64,000 bases of DNA from Methylobacillus methanolivorans (lineage in GTDB: Bacteria; Pseudomonadota; Gammaproteobacteria; Burkholderiales; Methylophilaceae), in the NCBI RefSeq assembly GCF_020531845.1, contig NZ_JAJAVF010000004.1, positions 290,045-354,044 of the forward strand, read 5' to 3'. A model generated the notes under the pieces. The model was given only the letters and a program-made list of their open reading frames with translations. It did not search any database and was not told the DNA's origin. Positions 36,939-46,696 of the stretch are shown here, one piece after another. Every line of letters begins with the position of its first letter. The first letter of the stretch is position 1. The position numbers were made by a program, and so were the translations under genes.

Positions 36939-38141
36939 TTACGCTGTTATCCGTAATGGCAGTGTCAACGTGAACGTGGAGCCTTCGCCTGGTGCACTGT
37001 CGACGCTAATCCTGCCCTGATGGGCTTCGGCCAATTGCCCGGCAATATACAGGCCTAACCCCAGGCCTGAGCTGACCTGGTTGCCTTCACAGCGCTCGAA
37101 CGCTAAGAAGATGCGCTGTTGGTCTAGTTCCGAAATGCCCACACCTCGGTCGCGCACGGCGATGATGGCATGGTCATGGTCTTGATGCAGGGTGATATCA
37201 ATGGGCTGGCTGTTGCCGTAGCGCATGGCGTTGGTTAGCAGGTTGACGATGATTTGTTCCAGGCGAAAAGCGTCCCACTCCCCAGCTACTCGGTCTTGGA
37301 TAGATAGGTTCATGATGTACCCCGCCGCTTGTGCCTGCGGCATTAAATCAGAGACCAGTCGCTCCAGCAGCTCTGCAAGATTTAGTTGCACAGGGCGAAT
37401 GGATAGCTTGCCACTGTTGATACGCGTGAGATCGAGCATGTCGTCGATCAGGCGAATCATGCTTTTCATCTGCCTGCGGTCCCGTTCCACCATGCGAACT
37501 AGCTCTTGCTGGCCAAAAGCAGCCAGGTTGCCACGTTCCAGTTGCAGGGTACGTAGTTGCACATCAAGAAACAAGGTATTGAGCGGGGTACGCAACTCGT
37601 GGGCTACCATGGACATGAAACTGTCACGCATGGCGATGGATTGCTGTAGCTCGTCTTGTGTCACTTGCAGTTGCTTTAACAGGGCTTCTTGCTGTTTTCG
37701 GCTGTATTCCAGGGCTGCGACTTGGCGTTGTGTTTCCAACCTTTGCTGGTGCAGGTCGACAAATACATTGACCTTGCTTTTCACCGCGTTGACTTCCAGC
37801 GGTTTATAGAGGAAATCTACCGCCCCGGTTTCATAACCGCGGAAAGCAAAGTTGAGCTCGCTGGCTGCTGCCGTGACGAAGACAATCGGAATGTGGCGCG
37901 TCTTGGCGGTTCCGCGCATGAGTTCTGCCAGCTCGAAGCCATCCATCCCAGGCATTTGTACATCCAAAATTGCCAGGGCAAACTCGTGCTCCAGCATCAA
38001 GGACAAGGCTGCTTCGCCAGAGGATGCCTGATAAATGAGGCGGTTTTCCCCACGAATAATCGCTTCTAGTGCCTGCAGGTTTTCTGCGAGGTCATCAACG
38101 ATCAGCAGTTTGCTGGGCAGATGTTCAATCTCAGTGGACAT
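36939..38141 (-). CDS. Receiver-histidine kinase hybrid
   Basis: 400 residues in the order receiver (about 10-125; acidic pair DD, phospho-Asp in AILDVQMPGMDGF, Lys in YKPL), coiled coil, then HisKA with HELRTPLNT near 180 and a HATPase domain (N in LLTNAMRYGN, GVGI, GLGLYIAGQLA). No membrane segment, so it is cytoplasmic; input comes through its own receiver, probably from the hybrid kinase upstream. Overlaps cheB by 11 bases. Last gene of the operon. Confidence 0.93.
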   Translation of the reverse strand: MSTEIEHLPSKLLIVDDLAENLQALEAIIRGENRLIYQASSGEAALSLMLEHEFALAILDVQMPGMDGFELAELMRGTAKTRHIPIVFVTAAASELNFAFRGYETGAVDFLYKPLEVNAVKSKVNVFVDLHQQRLETQRQVAALEYSRKQQEALLKQLQVTQDELQQSIAMRDSFMSMVAHELRTPLNTLFLDVQLRTLQLERGNLAAFGQQELVRMVERDRRQMKSMIRLIDDMLDLTRINSGKLSIRPVQLNLAELLERLVSDLMPQAQAAGYIMNLSIQDRVAGEWDAFRLEQIIVNLLTNAMRYGNSQPIDITLHQDHDHAIIAVRDRGVGISELDQQRIFLAFERCEGNQVSSGLGLGLYIAGQLAEAHQGRISVDSAPGEGSTFTLTLPLRITA

Positions 38142-38748
38142 GCTGTTCTCCCAAGGCGATTAATAGTTGTTGTATTTTTCCTAGCTCAAGTACCAAGTGA
38201 CCCGGATCTAGCTTAATGGCAGACAAGGGCATGGTATCTGCCACGGCCTCGGCAGGGTCTTGCACAATCGTCAGGCCGCCTGCCTGCCGGATTTTCTGTA
38301 GCCCTGCCGCACCATCTTCGTTGGCGCCTGTGAGCAATATGCCGGCCAGGTGTTCGCCATAAGCATCGGCAGCCGACTCCATCAGGTAATCAATCGCGGG
38401 GCGTGAGAAATGTAGTGGCGGTTCGCAGCTCAGTGAAAACTGCCTCGATTGCTCAATCGAAAGATGATAGCCCGGGCAGGCAAAGTAAAGAGTGCTGCCC
38501 TGGATGGTTTCCTTGTCCTGTGCTTCCTTTACCTCGAAGGCAACGTAATGCTGGAACAGGTCAGCCAGTAAGCTGTCGCGCATTTCCTGCATATGCAGTG
38601 CCGCAATGATGGGCAGGCGATAATGCGGTGGCAAATGGCGGAACAAGGACAGCATGGCTTCTACACCACCTGCTGATGCGCCGACGATGATGGCGTCAAT
38701 CGGAGGTCTAGCACGCAGTGCTGCATGATCAAGAGGATGTTGGCTCAT
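38131..38748 (-). CDS. cheB: CheB-type methylesterase domain protein, no receiver
   Basis: 205 residues: only the catalytic domain of CheB. The triad is visible: Ser in IVGASAGGVEAM near residue 22, His in AALHMQEM near 50, and Asp in LTGANEDGAAGL near 145. It lacks the N-terminal receiver that restrains classical CheB. ATG 38748 overlaps the cheR stop (ATGA). CheB/CheR pairs beside hybrid kinases, without flagellar chemotaxis genes, occur in stress and development pathways. Confidence 0.92.
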   Translation of the reverse strand: MSQHPLDHAALRARPPIDAIIVGASAGGVEAMLSLFRHLPPHYRLPIIAALHMQEMRDSLLADLFQHYVAFEVKEAQDKETIQGSTLYFACPGYHLSIEQSRQFSLSCEPPLHFSRPAIDYLMESAADAYGEHLAGILLTGANEDGAAGLQKIRQAGGLTIVQDPAEAVADTMPLSAIKLDPGHLVLELGKIQQLLIALGEQHVH

Positions 38749-39605
38749 CGTTTGCGGAATATCCGTTCGCGCTTGTCTATGGCCTCGAACTGTTGGCCGT
38801 AATCGGAAAACTCCATGCTCTCCTTGCTGCCCAGCCCGAGAAAGCCGCGATGGCATAGCGAGTCGTGGAACAAGCCCAGGGCGCGGTTCTGTAAGCCGCG
38901 ATTGAAGTAAATCAACACATTGCGGCAGGAGATCAAGTGGGTTTCGGAGAAGACGCTATCGGTGGCCAGGCTATGATCGGCAAAGGTCACGTTGTCACAG
39001 AGGCTGCGATCAAACAGGGCGGCATGGTAGGCCGCCGTGTAATAGTCGGAAAATGCACGTTTCCCGCCTGCCTGCTGGTAATTACGTGTGTAGAGTTGCA
39101 TGCGGTCTAGCGGAAATACGCCTTTCCTCGCCTTGTCCAGAGACTGCGGGTTGATGTCTGTCGCGTAGATGATCGAACGGTCGAGGAGTCCCTCTTCTTT
39201 CAACATGATGGCCAGCGAGTAGACTTCTTCCCCGGTGCTGCAACCTGCCACCCAGATTTTGAGCGAGGGATAGGTGCTGAGCACAGGTAGGACTTCTGTA
39301 CGCAGCTTGGCGAAGTAAGCCGGGTCACGGAACATTTCGCTCACCGGGATGGTGAGGTATTGCAGCAATTGCATGAACATGGCGGGTTCATGTAATACGC
39401 GAGATTGCAATTCCGATACCGAGTGGCAATCGAAAGCGCGTATGGCCTGTACCACGCGGCGCTTTTGCGATGCGCCGGCATAATCACGGAAATCATAGCT
39501 GTATCGCAGGTAGATGGCTTCCAGCAGCAGGCGCAGCTCAATATCAAGCGTGCTGAGTTGGTGATGCTCAGTGTCTGCCTTGGTGGTGATCGGTGTCTTG
39601 CTCAT
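38745..39605 (-). CDS. cheR: CheR-type protein methyltransferase
   Basis: 286 residues: N-terminal helical CheR domain and SAM-binding domain with WVAGCSTGEEVYSLAI near residue 120, IYATDINPQSLDKA near 145, and RNVLIYFN near 230. It would methylate glutamates of a receptor, but no methyl-accepting protein is encoded here. A GTG two codons earlier overlaps the kinase stop (GTGA); ATG 39605 is used. Confidence 0.92.
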   Translation of the reverse strand: MSKTPITTKADTEHHQLSTLDIELRLLLEAIYLRYSYDFRDYAGASQKRRVVQAIRAFDCHSVSELQSRVLHEPAMFMQLLQYLTIPVSEMFRDPAYFAKLRTEVLPVLSTYPSLKIWVAGCSTGEEVYSLAIMLKEEGLLDRSIIYATDINPQSLDKARKGVFPLDRMQLYTRNYQQAGGKRAFSDYYTAAYHAALFDRSLCDNVTFADHSLATDSVFSETHLISCRNVLIYFNRGLQNRALGLFHDSLCHRGFLGLGSKESMEFSDYGQQFEAIDKRERIFRKR

Positions 39606-39607
39606 GA

Positions 39608-42600
39608 TCACTGGGCCGAGTGGATGCCCGCAGGTAACCAGACGCGTAGCAGTGAATGCAGGCGCGATAAATCTATTGGCTTGGCAAGGTAGTCATTCAT
39701 ACCGGCCTTGATGCATTGCTCCTGGTCGTCCTTCATGGCCTTGGCCGTGATGGCGATGATGGGCAGGCGCTCGAAGCGGCCATCGGCGCGGATGCGGCGT
39801 GTGGCCTCCAGGCCATCCATCTCTGGCATCATCACATCCATCAGCACCAGGTCGATATTGGTCACCTGGTCAAGCTTCTCGATAGCCTCGATACCATTGC
39901 GTGCAACTTCGACCGACATGCCTTTTTGTTCCAGGGCACTGGTGAGTGCGAAAACATTGCGTACATCGTCATCGACCAGCAAAATGCGCCGACCATCGAA
40001 AATACGTTCACGGCTGCGTAGCGTTTGCAGCATGCGCTGGCGCTCGCTGGAAAGTTCGGATTCCACCTTGTGCAGGAATAGGGTGACTTCGTCCAGCAGG
40101 CGCTCCGGTGAGCGGGCACCCTTGATGATGATCGAGCGTGAGTACTTGAGCAGCTCGGCTTCTTCCTCGCGGCTCAGGTTGCGGCCTGTGTAGACAATCA
40201 CTGGTGGAAATGCGCGGATATCCTCATGCGACATGCGTTGCAGCAATTCGCTGCCCTGCATGTCGGGCAGCTTGAGATCAATGATCATGCAGTCGAAGAC
40301 CTGCTTGCGCAGCAACTCCAATGCCTCGTTACCAAAGGCTACCGAGACGATCTCGACATCGTCGTCTGCAATAAGTTGATGCACACTCTCGCGTTGACGG
40401 TCGTCATCTTCAACCAACAGCACACGCTTGATTTTCTGCGTCAGCTTTTCTTCCAGCCGGGTGAAGACTTGCTTGAGCTCCTCCAGTGAGGCTGGCTTGA
40501 GCGCATAGCCAATCGCGCCTAGGTGCAGCGCAGCTTCCGCATGGTCAGACCCTGAAATGACATGCACCGGGATATGGCGCGTTAGTGGATTTTCCTTGAG
40601 CTCGTGCAATACGCTCAAGCCCGATTGGTCGGGCAGGCGAATATCCAGCAGGATAGCCTGCGGCTGGTATTGCGTTGCCAGTTGCAAGCCTTCTTCTGCG
40701 CCATGGGCGACGATGCAGTGGTAATTCATTTCCTGCGCGAGGTCGTAGAGTATCTTGGCAAAGGTGGCCTCGTCTTCCACCACTAACACGAGCCGCTTGG
40801 TATCGCTGGTATGGCCCCTGTCATCGGGGAAGGCCGGTCCTTCCAGCCTGGGAGCCTTGGGCTTGGTGATCGCTGGGGCAGGAGATGCTTGATCGGCTTG
40901 GGTTGTGCTTGAGGCTGGGGCAATAGCTGTTGCAAGCGGGATAATGCGCTCGGCTTGCCATTGCAGGGGGAGTGTCAGCGTAAAGCGGCTACCCTCGCCG
41001 CTTGCGCTCGTCAGGGATATATCGCCACCCAGTAGGTTGGCCAGGTTGCGCGAAATGGAGAGGCCTAATCCAGTGCCGCCATATTTACGGCTTGACGTGC
41101 CATCTACCTGGCGGAATGGGGCGAAAATAGTGTCATGAAAGTGCTTGTCTATACCAATGCCAGTGTCTTGTACGACGAAACTGATTTGATCGTTATCATC
41201 GGTGGCTATCATGAGTGATACGCTACCCTTGTCGGTAAATTTGATGGCGTTGGACAAGAGGTTTTTGATGATCTGCTCCAGGCGCTGCCGGTCGCTATGC
41301 ACATTGCTCGAGGTACCTGGGGCAATCTCCACCTTGAAATCCAGTTTTTTCTGTGTGGCCAGGGGCGTGAAAATGGATTGCATGCTATCGGCAAGGGCGC
41401 TGATGGAGATCTGCTGAGGGTTGAGGTCCAGCTTGCCAGCCTCAACCTTTGAAATGTCCAGGATATCATTGATGAGATTGAGCAGGTCGTTGCCCGCAGA
41501 GTAGATCGTGTTGGCAAATTTCACCTGCTCCTCGTTCAAGTTGCCATCACGATTGTCCGCCAGCAGCTTCGCTAGGATCAGCGAGCTATTAAGCGGGGTG
41601 CGCAATTCGTGCGACATGTTGGCGAGGAATTCAGATTTATATTGGCTGGCGCGCTCCAGGTCTTGGGCGCGTGCCTCTAGTTGCTCTTGTGCTTCCACCA
41701 AGGCCGTGTTTTTCTGATCCAGCGCGACAGCCTGCTCTGCCAGCCTGTCGTTGGTTTGTTCCAGTTCGGCTTTCTGGTTTTCCAGTGTAGCTTGCGACTC
41801 TTCCAGTACGCGAGATTGTTCTTCCAGCTCTTCATTGCTGGTGCGTAGTTCTTCCTGTTGCACTTGCAGCTCCTCATTGAGCTGCTGGGTTTCAGCCAGG
41901 GCATCTTGCAGACGTTGGCGCGATAATGCCGCTTCAATAGCGACCCCCAGGCTACCCGCGATGAGGGACAGAAACTCAAGTGCCAGTGGCTCTGGTTTGT
42001 GCAGGAAGCCTAATTCTGTGACCCCATTGATATGCCCCTCATTGGTAATCGGCACAATCACCAGGTGACGTGGCGTAGCATCGCCCAGCGTTGAGTTCAC
42101 TTTGATGTAGTCGCTGGGCAGGTTATCCAGGGCGATCACGCGCTTTTCAGCAACGGCTTGGCCCAACAGGCCCTGGTGTTCACGCACGGTAATATGGCGT
42201 TGTTCGTATTCAGGGCTGAAGCCATAGGCGGCAAAGCGTTGCAGGGTGCCATCGTCATCACGCACATACACTGCCCCTACTTGCACACCTATATAGTGTG
42301 CGAGGAAGTCCAGTGAGGTACGCCCTACTTGCGGTAATGTCATTTGGCCAATACCTAGCTCCGCTAGCGATGTCTGGCCGGTGCGCATCCACGCTTGTTG
42401 CTGTTGCGCATCTGCATATTCCTGTTGATGTTGCAGGATGGATTCGTAGTTGTTTGATAAGCTCAGCAGTTCGCGACGACCAAAATATCCCAGGAACCCG
42501 GTCAGGCCAAGCACAAAGATGAGATAAGCAGCCAGTGAGAAAGTAATGGTTTTGCGCGCGTCATCATTCCTGTCCTTCAGCATGCGTTGTTCTTCGAGCA

Positions 42601-43123
42601 CAAAGCCCGTCAGCTCGTTGCGGATTTCATCGAACTGTAGTTTTCCATGGCCCAGCCGCAAGGTGGATAAAAAATCTTCGTTTGACCGACGTTTATCGAT
42701 CATTAGGCTGGCGTAGGCATCCCATTGGTCGATATACGCTTGAGTACGCTTGAGGCGGTCAATCTGGGAGGGGTTGTCTTTCACCAAAAGGGTCAAGGCC
42801 GATATCTCAGCCTGTATCTTGGGTTTGCTCAAAAGATAGGGGGCGAGAAAGTTATCGTCCTTGCTGAGTAAGTAGCCACGCATCCCGCTTTCCATGTCGA
42901 CTGCGAGCTTGGAGATTTCCTGTGCCTTACCAATGACGCGTTCGGTGTGTTCTACCCAGTTCATTGAACTGAGCAGGTTGAGAACCAGGATGATAAACAG
43001 GGCCGCGCTGGCAATACCGACTCCGAGCGGTAGCATGATATTACGGCGCAGAATGCGCTTAAAACTGACTTGATCAATATTGGCTTGCCCGGGCATGATG
43101 GAATGGAATTCTGCAGATTTCAA
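39608..43123 (-). CDS. Large hybrid histidine kinase: CHASE3, GAF, HK, three receivers
   Basis: 1171 residues. Two membrane segments (about 33-57 and 195-215) enclose a periplasmic CHASE3-like domain. Then a GAF domain (about 240-400), a long coiled coil rich in Glu/Gln (400-510), HisKA with [13 protein letters not shown] near 515, and HATPase ([15 protein letters not shown]). Three receivers follow (near 815-925, 935-1045 and 1060-1165; phospho-Asp in [18 protein letters not shown] and LMDVMMPEM). First gene of the signalling operon; the triple receiver array offers several phosphotransfer branches. Confidence 0.94.
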   Translation of the reverse strand: MKSAEFHSIMPGQANIDQVSFKRILRRNIMLPLGVGIASAALFIILVLNLLSSMNWVEHTERVIGKAQEISKLAVDMESGMRGYLLSKDDNFLAPYLLSKPKIQAEISALTLLVKDNPSQIDRLKRTQAYIDQWDAYASLMIDKRRSNEDFLSTLRLGHGKLQFDEIRNELTGFVLEEQRMLKDRNDDARKTITFSLAAYLIFVLGLTGFLGYFGRRELLSLSNNYESILQHQQEYADAQQQQAWMRTGQTSLAELGIGQMTLPQVGRTSLDFLAHYIGVQVGAVYVRDDDGTLQRFAAYGFSPEYEQRHITVREHQGLLGQAVAEKRVIALDNLPSDYIKVNSTLGDATPRHLVIVPITNEGHINGVTELGFLHKPEPLALEFLSLIAGSLGVAIEAALSRQRLQDALAETQQLNEELQVQQEELRTSNEELEEQSRVLEESQATLENQKAELEQTNDRLAEQAVALDQKNTALVEAQEQLEARAQDLERASQYKSEFLANMSHELRTPLNSSLILAKLLADNRDGNLNEEQVKFANTIYSAGNDLLNLINDILDISKVEAGKLDLNPQQISISALADSMQSIFTPLATQKKLDFKVEIAPGTSSNVHSDRQRLEQIIKNLLSNAIKFTDKGSVSLMIATDDNDQISFVVQDTGIGIDKHFHDTIFAPFRQVDGTSSRKYGGTGLGLSISRNLANLLGGDISLTSASGEGSRFTLTLPLQWQAERIIPLATAIAPASSTTQADQASPAPAITKPKAPRLEGPAFPDDRGHTSDTKRLVLVVEDEATFAKILYDLAQEMNYHCIVAHGAEEGLQLATQYQPQAILLDIRLPDQSGLSVLHELKENPLTRHIPVHVISGSDHAEAALHLGAIGYALKPASLEELKQVFTRLEEKLTQKIKRVLLVEDDDRQRESVHQLIADDDVEIVSVAFGNEALELLRKQVFDCMIIDLKLPDMQGSELLQRMSHEDIRAFPPVIVYTGRNLSREEEAELLKYSRSIIIKGARSPERLLDEVTLFLHKVESELSSERQRMLQTLRSRERIFDGRRILLVDDDVRNVFALTSALEQKGMSVEVARNGIEAIEKLDQVTNIDLVLMDVMMPEMDGLEATRRIRADGRFERLPIIAITAKAMKDDQEQCIKAGMNDYLAKPIDLSRLHSLLRVWLPAGIHSAQ

Positions 43124-43406
43124 GATGCGTTAGTGTAGCGCAACTATCGGGGTTGCAATTGTTAACAATGCCGAATATCGCGACAAAGTGCGGTAAAAAT
43201 GCATAGAAAATACCGTAATTCCAGAGATTGTAGGAATTGTCTGACAGTGGCGGTAATGTATGCCTACAAAGGTCGAAGTAGGGCTGTCACATGATATTTA
43301 ATGTGCGGCAGGGTCATCGACTTTGTCAGGTTGGCCCTGGTGTTTGGTGGTGACGAGTGTTACACGCTTGTTTGCTAGTGATTACCTGATGTTGATGTCG
43401 GATAAA
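43124..43406. other. 283-base intergenic region, no gene seen
   Basis: Lies between the start of the hybrid kinase gene and the end of the efflux adaptor gene, both on the reverse strand. No ORF with a ribosome site. A 6-bp inverted repeat (AATTCC/GGAATT) near 43216-43237 is the only structure; the kinase promoter should be here. Confidence 0.4.
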
Positions 43407-44309
43407 TCAGGCTGGAGGTGAAGTGTTAGCAGTTTTGGGTGTCGCCGGGTGGATAATCACGGAGCAAGTCATGCCCGCGACTAGGACAACCCCATCAGGA
43501 ATCTCGTCGATATGGATACGCACCGGGACACGTTGCGCCAGGCGCACCCAATTGAAGCTGGGGTTGACGTTGGCCAAGAGCCTGACATCCGTCGGGTTGT
43601 CGCGGTCAGTGATGCCGCGCGCCATGCTCTCGACATGGCCACGCAATACAACATCGGTGCCTAGCATGCGGATTTCTGCCGGGTCATTGACATGGATGAG
43701 CGGCAGTTTGTGTTCCTCGAAGTAGCCATAGACCCAATAGGATTTCTGGTCGATGAGGGCAAGCTTTGGCTGCCCGGCTTGTGCATAGTCACCAGGCCTT
43801 ACTAATAAATTAGATACCCAGCCATCTACCGGGGCACGTACTTCCGTGCGCTTGAGGTTAAGCCTGGCATGGCCCAATTCGGCATGGGCCTGGTCGAGAT
43901 CAGCTTTAGCCGCCAGGGAAATGAGGTCGGAATCTTCCCGGTCCTCGCGTGAGATGACCTGGTCGTCCAGCATGGAGCGGCGAGTGGATTGCCCACGCTT
44001 GAGGGCGAGGGTGATCTTGCGCTGCTCTAGCTTGGCTTCTGCTTCCTCTACTGCATGGTGGTAGCGCTCGGCGTCAATCCGGAACAGCAGATCGCCTTTT
44101 TTCACAAATTGATTGTCGCGCACCACGACCTCGGTAACCAACCCGGAAACATCGCTGGCAATATTCACTACATCTGCGCGTACCCGGCCATCACGCGTCC
44201 ATGGCGAATCCATATAGCGCACCCAGAGCATGTGGCCTAGCATGACTGCCACCACGACAATGATCATCGTCAGTGCGATACGCAGGATTTGCTTGTAGAG
44301 GTCTTTCAT
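43407..44309 (-). CDS. HlyD-family efflux adaptor (AaeA/EmrA-like)
   Basis: 300 residues. One N-terminal membrane helix (IALTMIIVVVAVMLGHML) is followed by a biotinyl-lipoyl-like half (FVKKGDLLFRIDAERYHHAV), a coiled-coil hairpin (about 80-145) and the second half (VRAPVDGWVSNLLVRPGDYA). It links the inner-membrane FUSC protein to the outer-membrane channel encoded in the same operon. Related AaeA exports aromatic carboxylic acids. Confidence 0.92.
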   Translation of the reverse strand: MKDLYKQILRIALTMIIVVVAVMLGHMLWVRYMDSPWTRDGRVRADVVNIASDVSGLVTEVVVRDNQFVKKGDLLFRIDAERYHHAVEEAEAKLEQRKITLALKRGQSTRRSMLDDQVISREDREDSDLISLAAKADLDQAHAELGHARLNLKRTEVRAPVDGWVSNLLVRPGDYAQAGQPKLALIDQKSYWVYGYFEEHKLPLIHVNDPAEIRMLGTDVVLRGHVESMARGITDRDNPTDVRLLANVNPSFNWVRLAQRVPVRIHIDEIPDGVVLVAGMTCSVIIHPATPKTANTSPPA

Positions 44310-44322
44310 ATGCGTTTCCTTG

Positions 44323-44520
44323 TCAGTAAATCAGTAGCCCCAGCGTGCAAAACAGGCAGGTGAATAAGCCCAGGCGAAACAGGGCGCGGTACCAGATATA
44401 TTGATAGGCTCCCAGCCATCCCAGCGTCTTGTCTAGGAGCCAATACAAGATGAGTGCTGCCACGAAGGCAAGCACCAAGGTCGGCATGAGGGCATCGAGA
44501 AAAGCGATTTCCCTAGGCAT
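44323..44520 (-). CDS. DUF1656 small membrane protein (AaeX-like)
   Basis: 65 residues with two hydrophobic helices (LMPTLVLAFVAALILYWLL and ALFRLGLFTCLFCTLGLLIY). DUF1656 proteins are constant partners between FUSC and HlyD genes in aae-type operons; role unknown. Overlaps the FUSC gene by eight bases; ATG 44520. Confidence 0.9.
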   Translation of the reverse strand: MPREIAFLDALMPTLVLAFVAALILYWLLDKTLGWLGAYQYIWYRALFRLGLFTCLFCTLGLLIY

Positions 44521-46696
44521 GGCGTAACTCTCCTGGTTTGGTGACTTCATCTAACGGCGCGAGTGGCGTGAGTACCGAGTGCTTGTCCAGCAAGGCGCCG
44601 CGGATGAAGTGCAGCATGGTGAGCAATTGCTGGCTGTTGGCTATGGTGAGAGGTGCGCTGGTTTGCAAGCGTGCGATACTGCTGGTGATGGCGACAATCG
44701 CACGCTGACGTAATATCGTGCTGGGCTGGGCGAACAGTCGTGATAATTGGAGCAGGCTATGGTCTATCGTGCCACGGATGGCTGGATCGCTGACTTGTTG
44801 CAACTCCTGGCGCAAGTTAATCACGGCCTGGCCAATTTCCAGCGTAGAAAGTAGCCAGTCGACAACTTCCTTGTCCTGGGTATTGGCGACATGGCGGGAC
44901 GATCCCATGCGCAGCAGTAGTTCGCGCGCATGGGTTTCCAGCGAGCTGCGTTCTGGCGGCGGAGTTTGTACACAAGCTTCCTGGATCAATGTGCGCAATG
45001 CCAATGCCACGCGAGTGCGTGACCACAGGCCATTGGTGAGGTCAATCAAACTATAGAACACGCCTGCCAGCATGACGGCGAGCAGGTCGGCAATCGCTTC
45101 ATTGATGAAATTGACCGGGTTGGCAGCAAAAACATTGTTGAAGCCAATGTGTAAGAAAAACACGATGAAGATGCCCGAGCCGATAGCGGCTACCGATGGC
45201 TTGGTGGTAAGCCAGGCGGCGATGACAATTGCTGGCGACAAGGCCAATGCCAGCATGGTAAAGCCTTGTGCTTGCGTCAGTAGCTGGAAGTTGCACCAAT
45301 ACAATAATGCGGTGCCGATCAAGGCCCCGATGATGAACTGGCGCACGGTCTTGCTGGGTGAAGGGGCAGATGCAAACAAGGTGCTGGCAATCGTGGCCAG
45401 GGTAATGGCTTCAATGCCGGAGCGTAGGTCGCAGACTATCCAGAGAAATGACATTAGCGCAAATACCAAGCCGCCGCGCAGCCCTGCCAGGATGGCCGCG
45501 AGCGGGTCAAAATGCATGCCCAGGCTTGGCGATTGGCGGTTTTTCAAGGTGCTAGCGGGCATGGGATGACTGAGGCTGGCATAGGTGTTGGTGTAAGCAT
45601 GCAATTCGTCCAGCACGCGCAGGCTTAGCTCTGCCCCGGTGGCAAAATCCAGGGTTTCAGTCTCGCTGAGAGTGATAGGCAGGCTGGCCTGTATCTCGTG
45701 CAAATGCATGGGCCAGCGTTGGCGTAAGGCATTGATAGTGAGTGCTACCTGTCTGGCTTCGTCCTCATTGCGTGCTTCATGCTGGTGCGTCATGACGGCA
45801 GCCTGGATAGGTGCAAATAGTGCCAACAGGCTTGTCACTACTTGCGGGTGCCCACTGGCTTGCAGTCGCCGTAACAGTTGTTCCAGTGAGTGGAAGCTGG
45901 TGGTAACGGCCATGAATTCCGAGTTGAGCAGGTTGAGGCGTTGCCGGTAGGCGCGTGAGTGATTGCTCTCCATGGAGGATGAAGCGTGGAATATCTCCAG
46001 CTCAAACACATCGCCGACCATGCGCAGGGTATCTGCCTGTGTGTTGGGGGCTGAAAGTTTGTTCTGTTTCAGGTTGATCAGCAGCTGTGAGAAATCACGA
46101 AAGCGCTTGCGTACCGCATTGCGTAGCAATTCGCTGATGCCTTGCGGGAAAACCAGGGCGCTGACCAGGCTGGCGCAAGCCAAGCCAACCATGATCTCGG
46201 AAAGCCGTGTCATGGCAATATCAAAGGTTTGCCCGGGGTTAAGGGTGGCGGGCAGGCCGACAATACAGATGGTGTAGCCTGCCAGCACAAAGGCATAGGA
46301 TTGGTGGTGACGAAAAACGATGGAGCCTGCGGTACAGAAGCTGATCCACAATGCCAGGTAGATGAGGAAAGGTACTCGTTCCTGTGCGAATAGCGCCACC
46401 AACAGTACCGAAGTGGCAATCCCGACCAGCGTACCGATCAGGCGATAAAAGCTCTTGGCCAATACCATGCTGGTGCGCGTCTGCATGACGATGGCAACCG
46501 TGAGCAAGGCAGTGCGAGGTTGCTCCAGCTCGAACTTGAGCGACACCCACATCGCAAGCATGCAGGCCAGCAACACTTTGCCAATATAGATCAGGGTTTG
46601 TGCATCTTCGCGGCCCCAATCGCGCAAGACGCCCAGTAATACATAGCGCCAGCGTGCACGCCGCCAGAAGCTCAAGACTGTGTGGGTGCTACGCAT
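44513..46696 (-). CDS. FUSC-family inner-membrane efflux protein (AaeB-like)
   Basis: 727 residues: two bundles of hydrophobic helices (about 30-170 and 405-530) separated by a soluble domain, each of FUSC type, with LEQPRTALLTVAIVMQTRTS near 55. This is the architecture of AaeB, the pump component for p-hydroxybenzoate-like acids. The ATG at 46696 overlaps the upstream stop by one base (TGATG). Confidence 0.92.
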   Translation of the reverse strand: MRSTHTVLSFWRRARWRYVLLGVLRDWGREDAQTLIYIGKVLLACMLAMWVSLKFELEQPRTALLTVAIVMQTRTSMVLAKSFYRLIGTLVGIATSVLLVALFAQERVPFLIYLALWISFCTAGSIVFRHHQSYAFVLAGYTICIVGLPATLNPGQTFDIAMTRLSEIMVGLACASLVSALVFPQGISELLRNAVRKRFRDFSQLLINLKQNKLSAPNTQADTLRMVGDVFELEIFHASSSMESNHSRAYRQRLNLLNSEFMAVTTSFHSLEQLLRRLQASGHPQVVTSLLALFAPIQAAVMTHQHEARNEDEARQVALTINALRQRWPMHLHEIQASLPITLSETETLDFATGAELSLRVLDELHAYTNTYASLSHPMPASTLKNRQSPSLGMHFDPLAAILAGLRGGLVFALMSFLWIVCDLRSGIEAITLATIASTLFASAPSPSKTVRQFIIGALIGTALLYWCNFQLLTQAQGFTMLALALSPAIVIAAWLTTKPSVAAIGSGIFIVFFLHIGFNNVFAANPVNFINEAIADLLAVMLAGVFYSLIDLTNGLWSRTRVALALRTLIQEACVQTPPPERSSLETHARELLLRMGSSRHVANTQDKEVVDWLLSTLEIGQAVINLRQELQQVSDPAIRGTIDHSLLQLSRLFAQPSTILRQRAIVAITSSIARLQTSAPLTIANSQQLLTMLHFIRGALLDKHSVLTPLAPLDEVTKPGELRHA

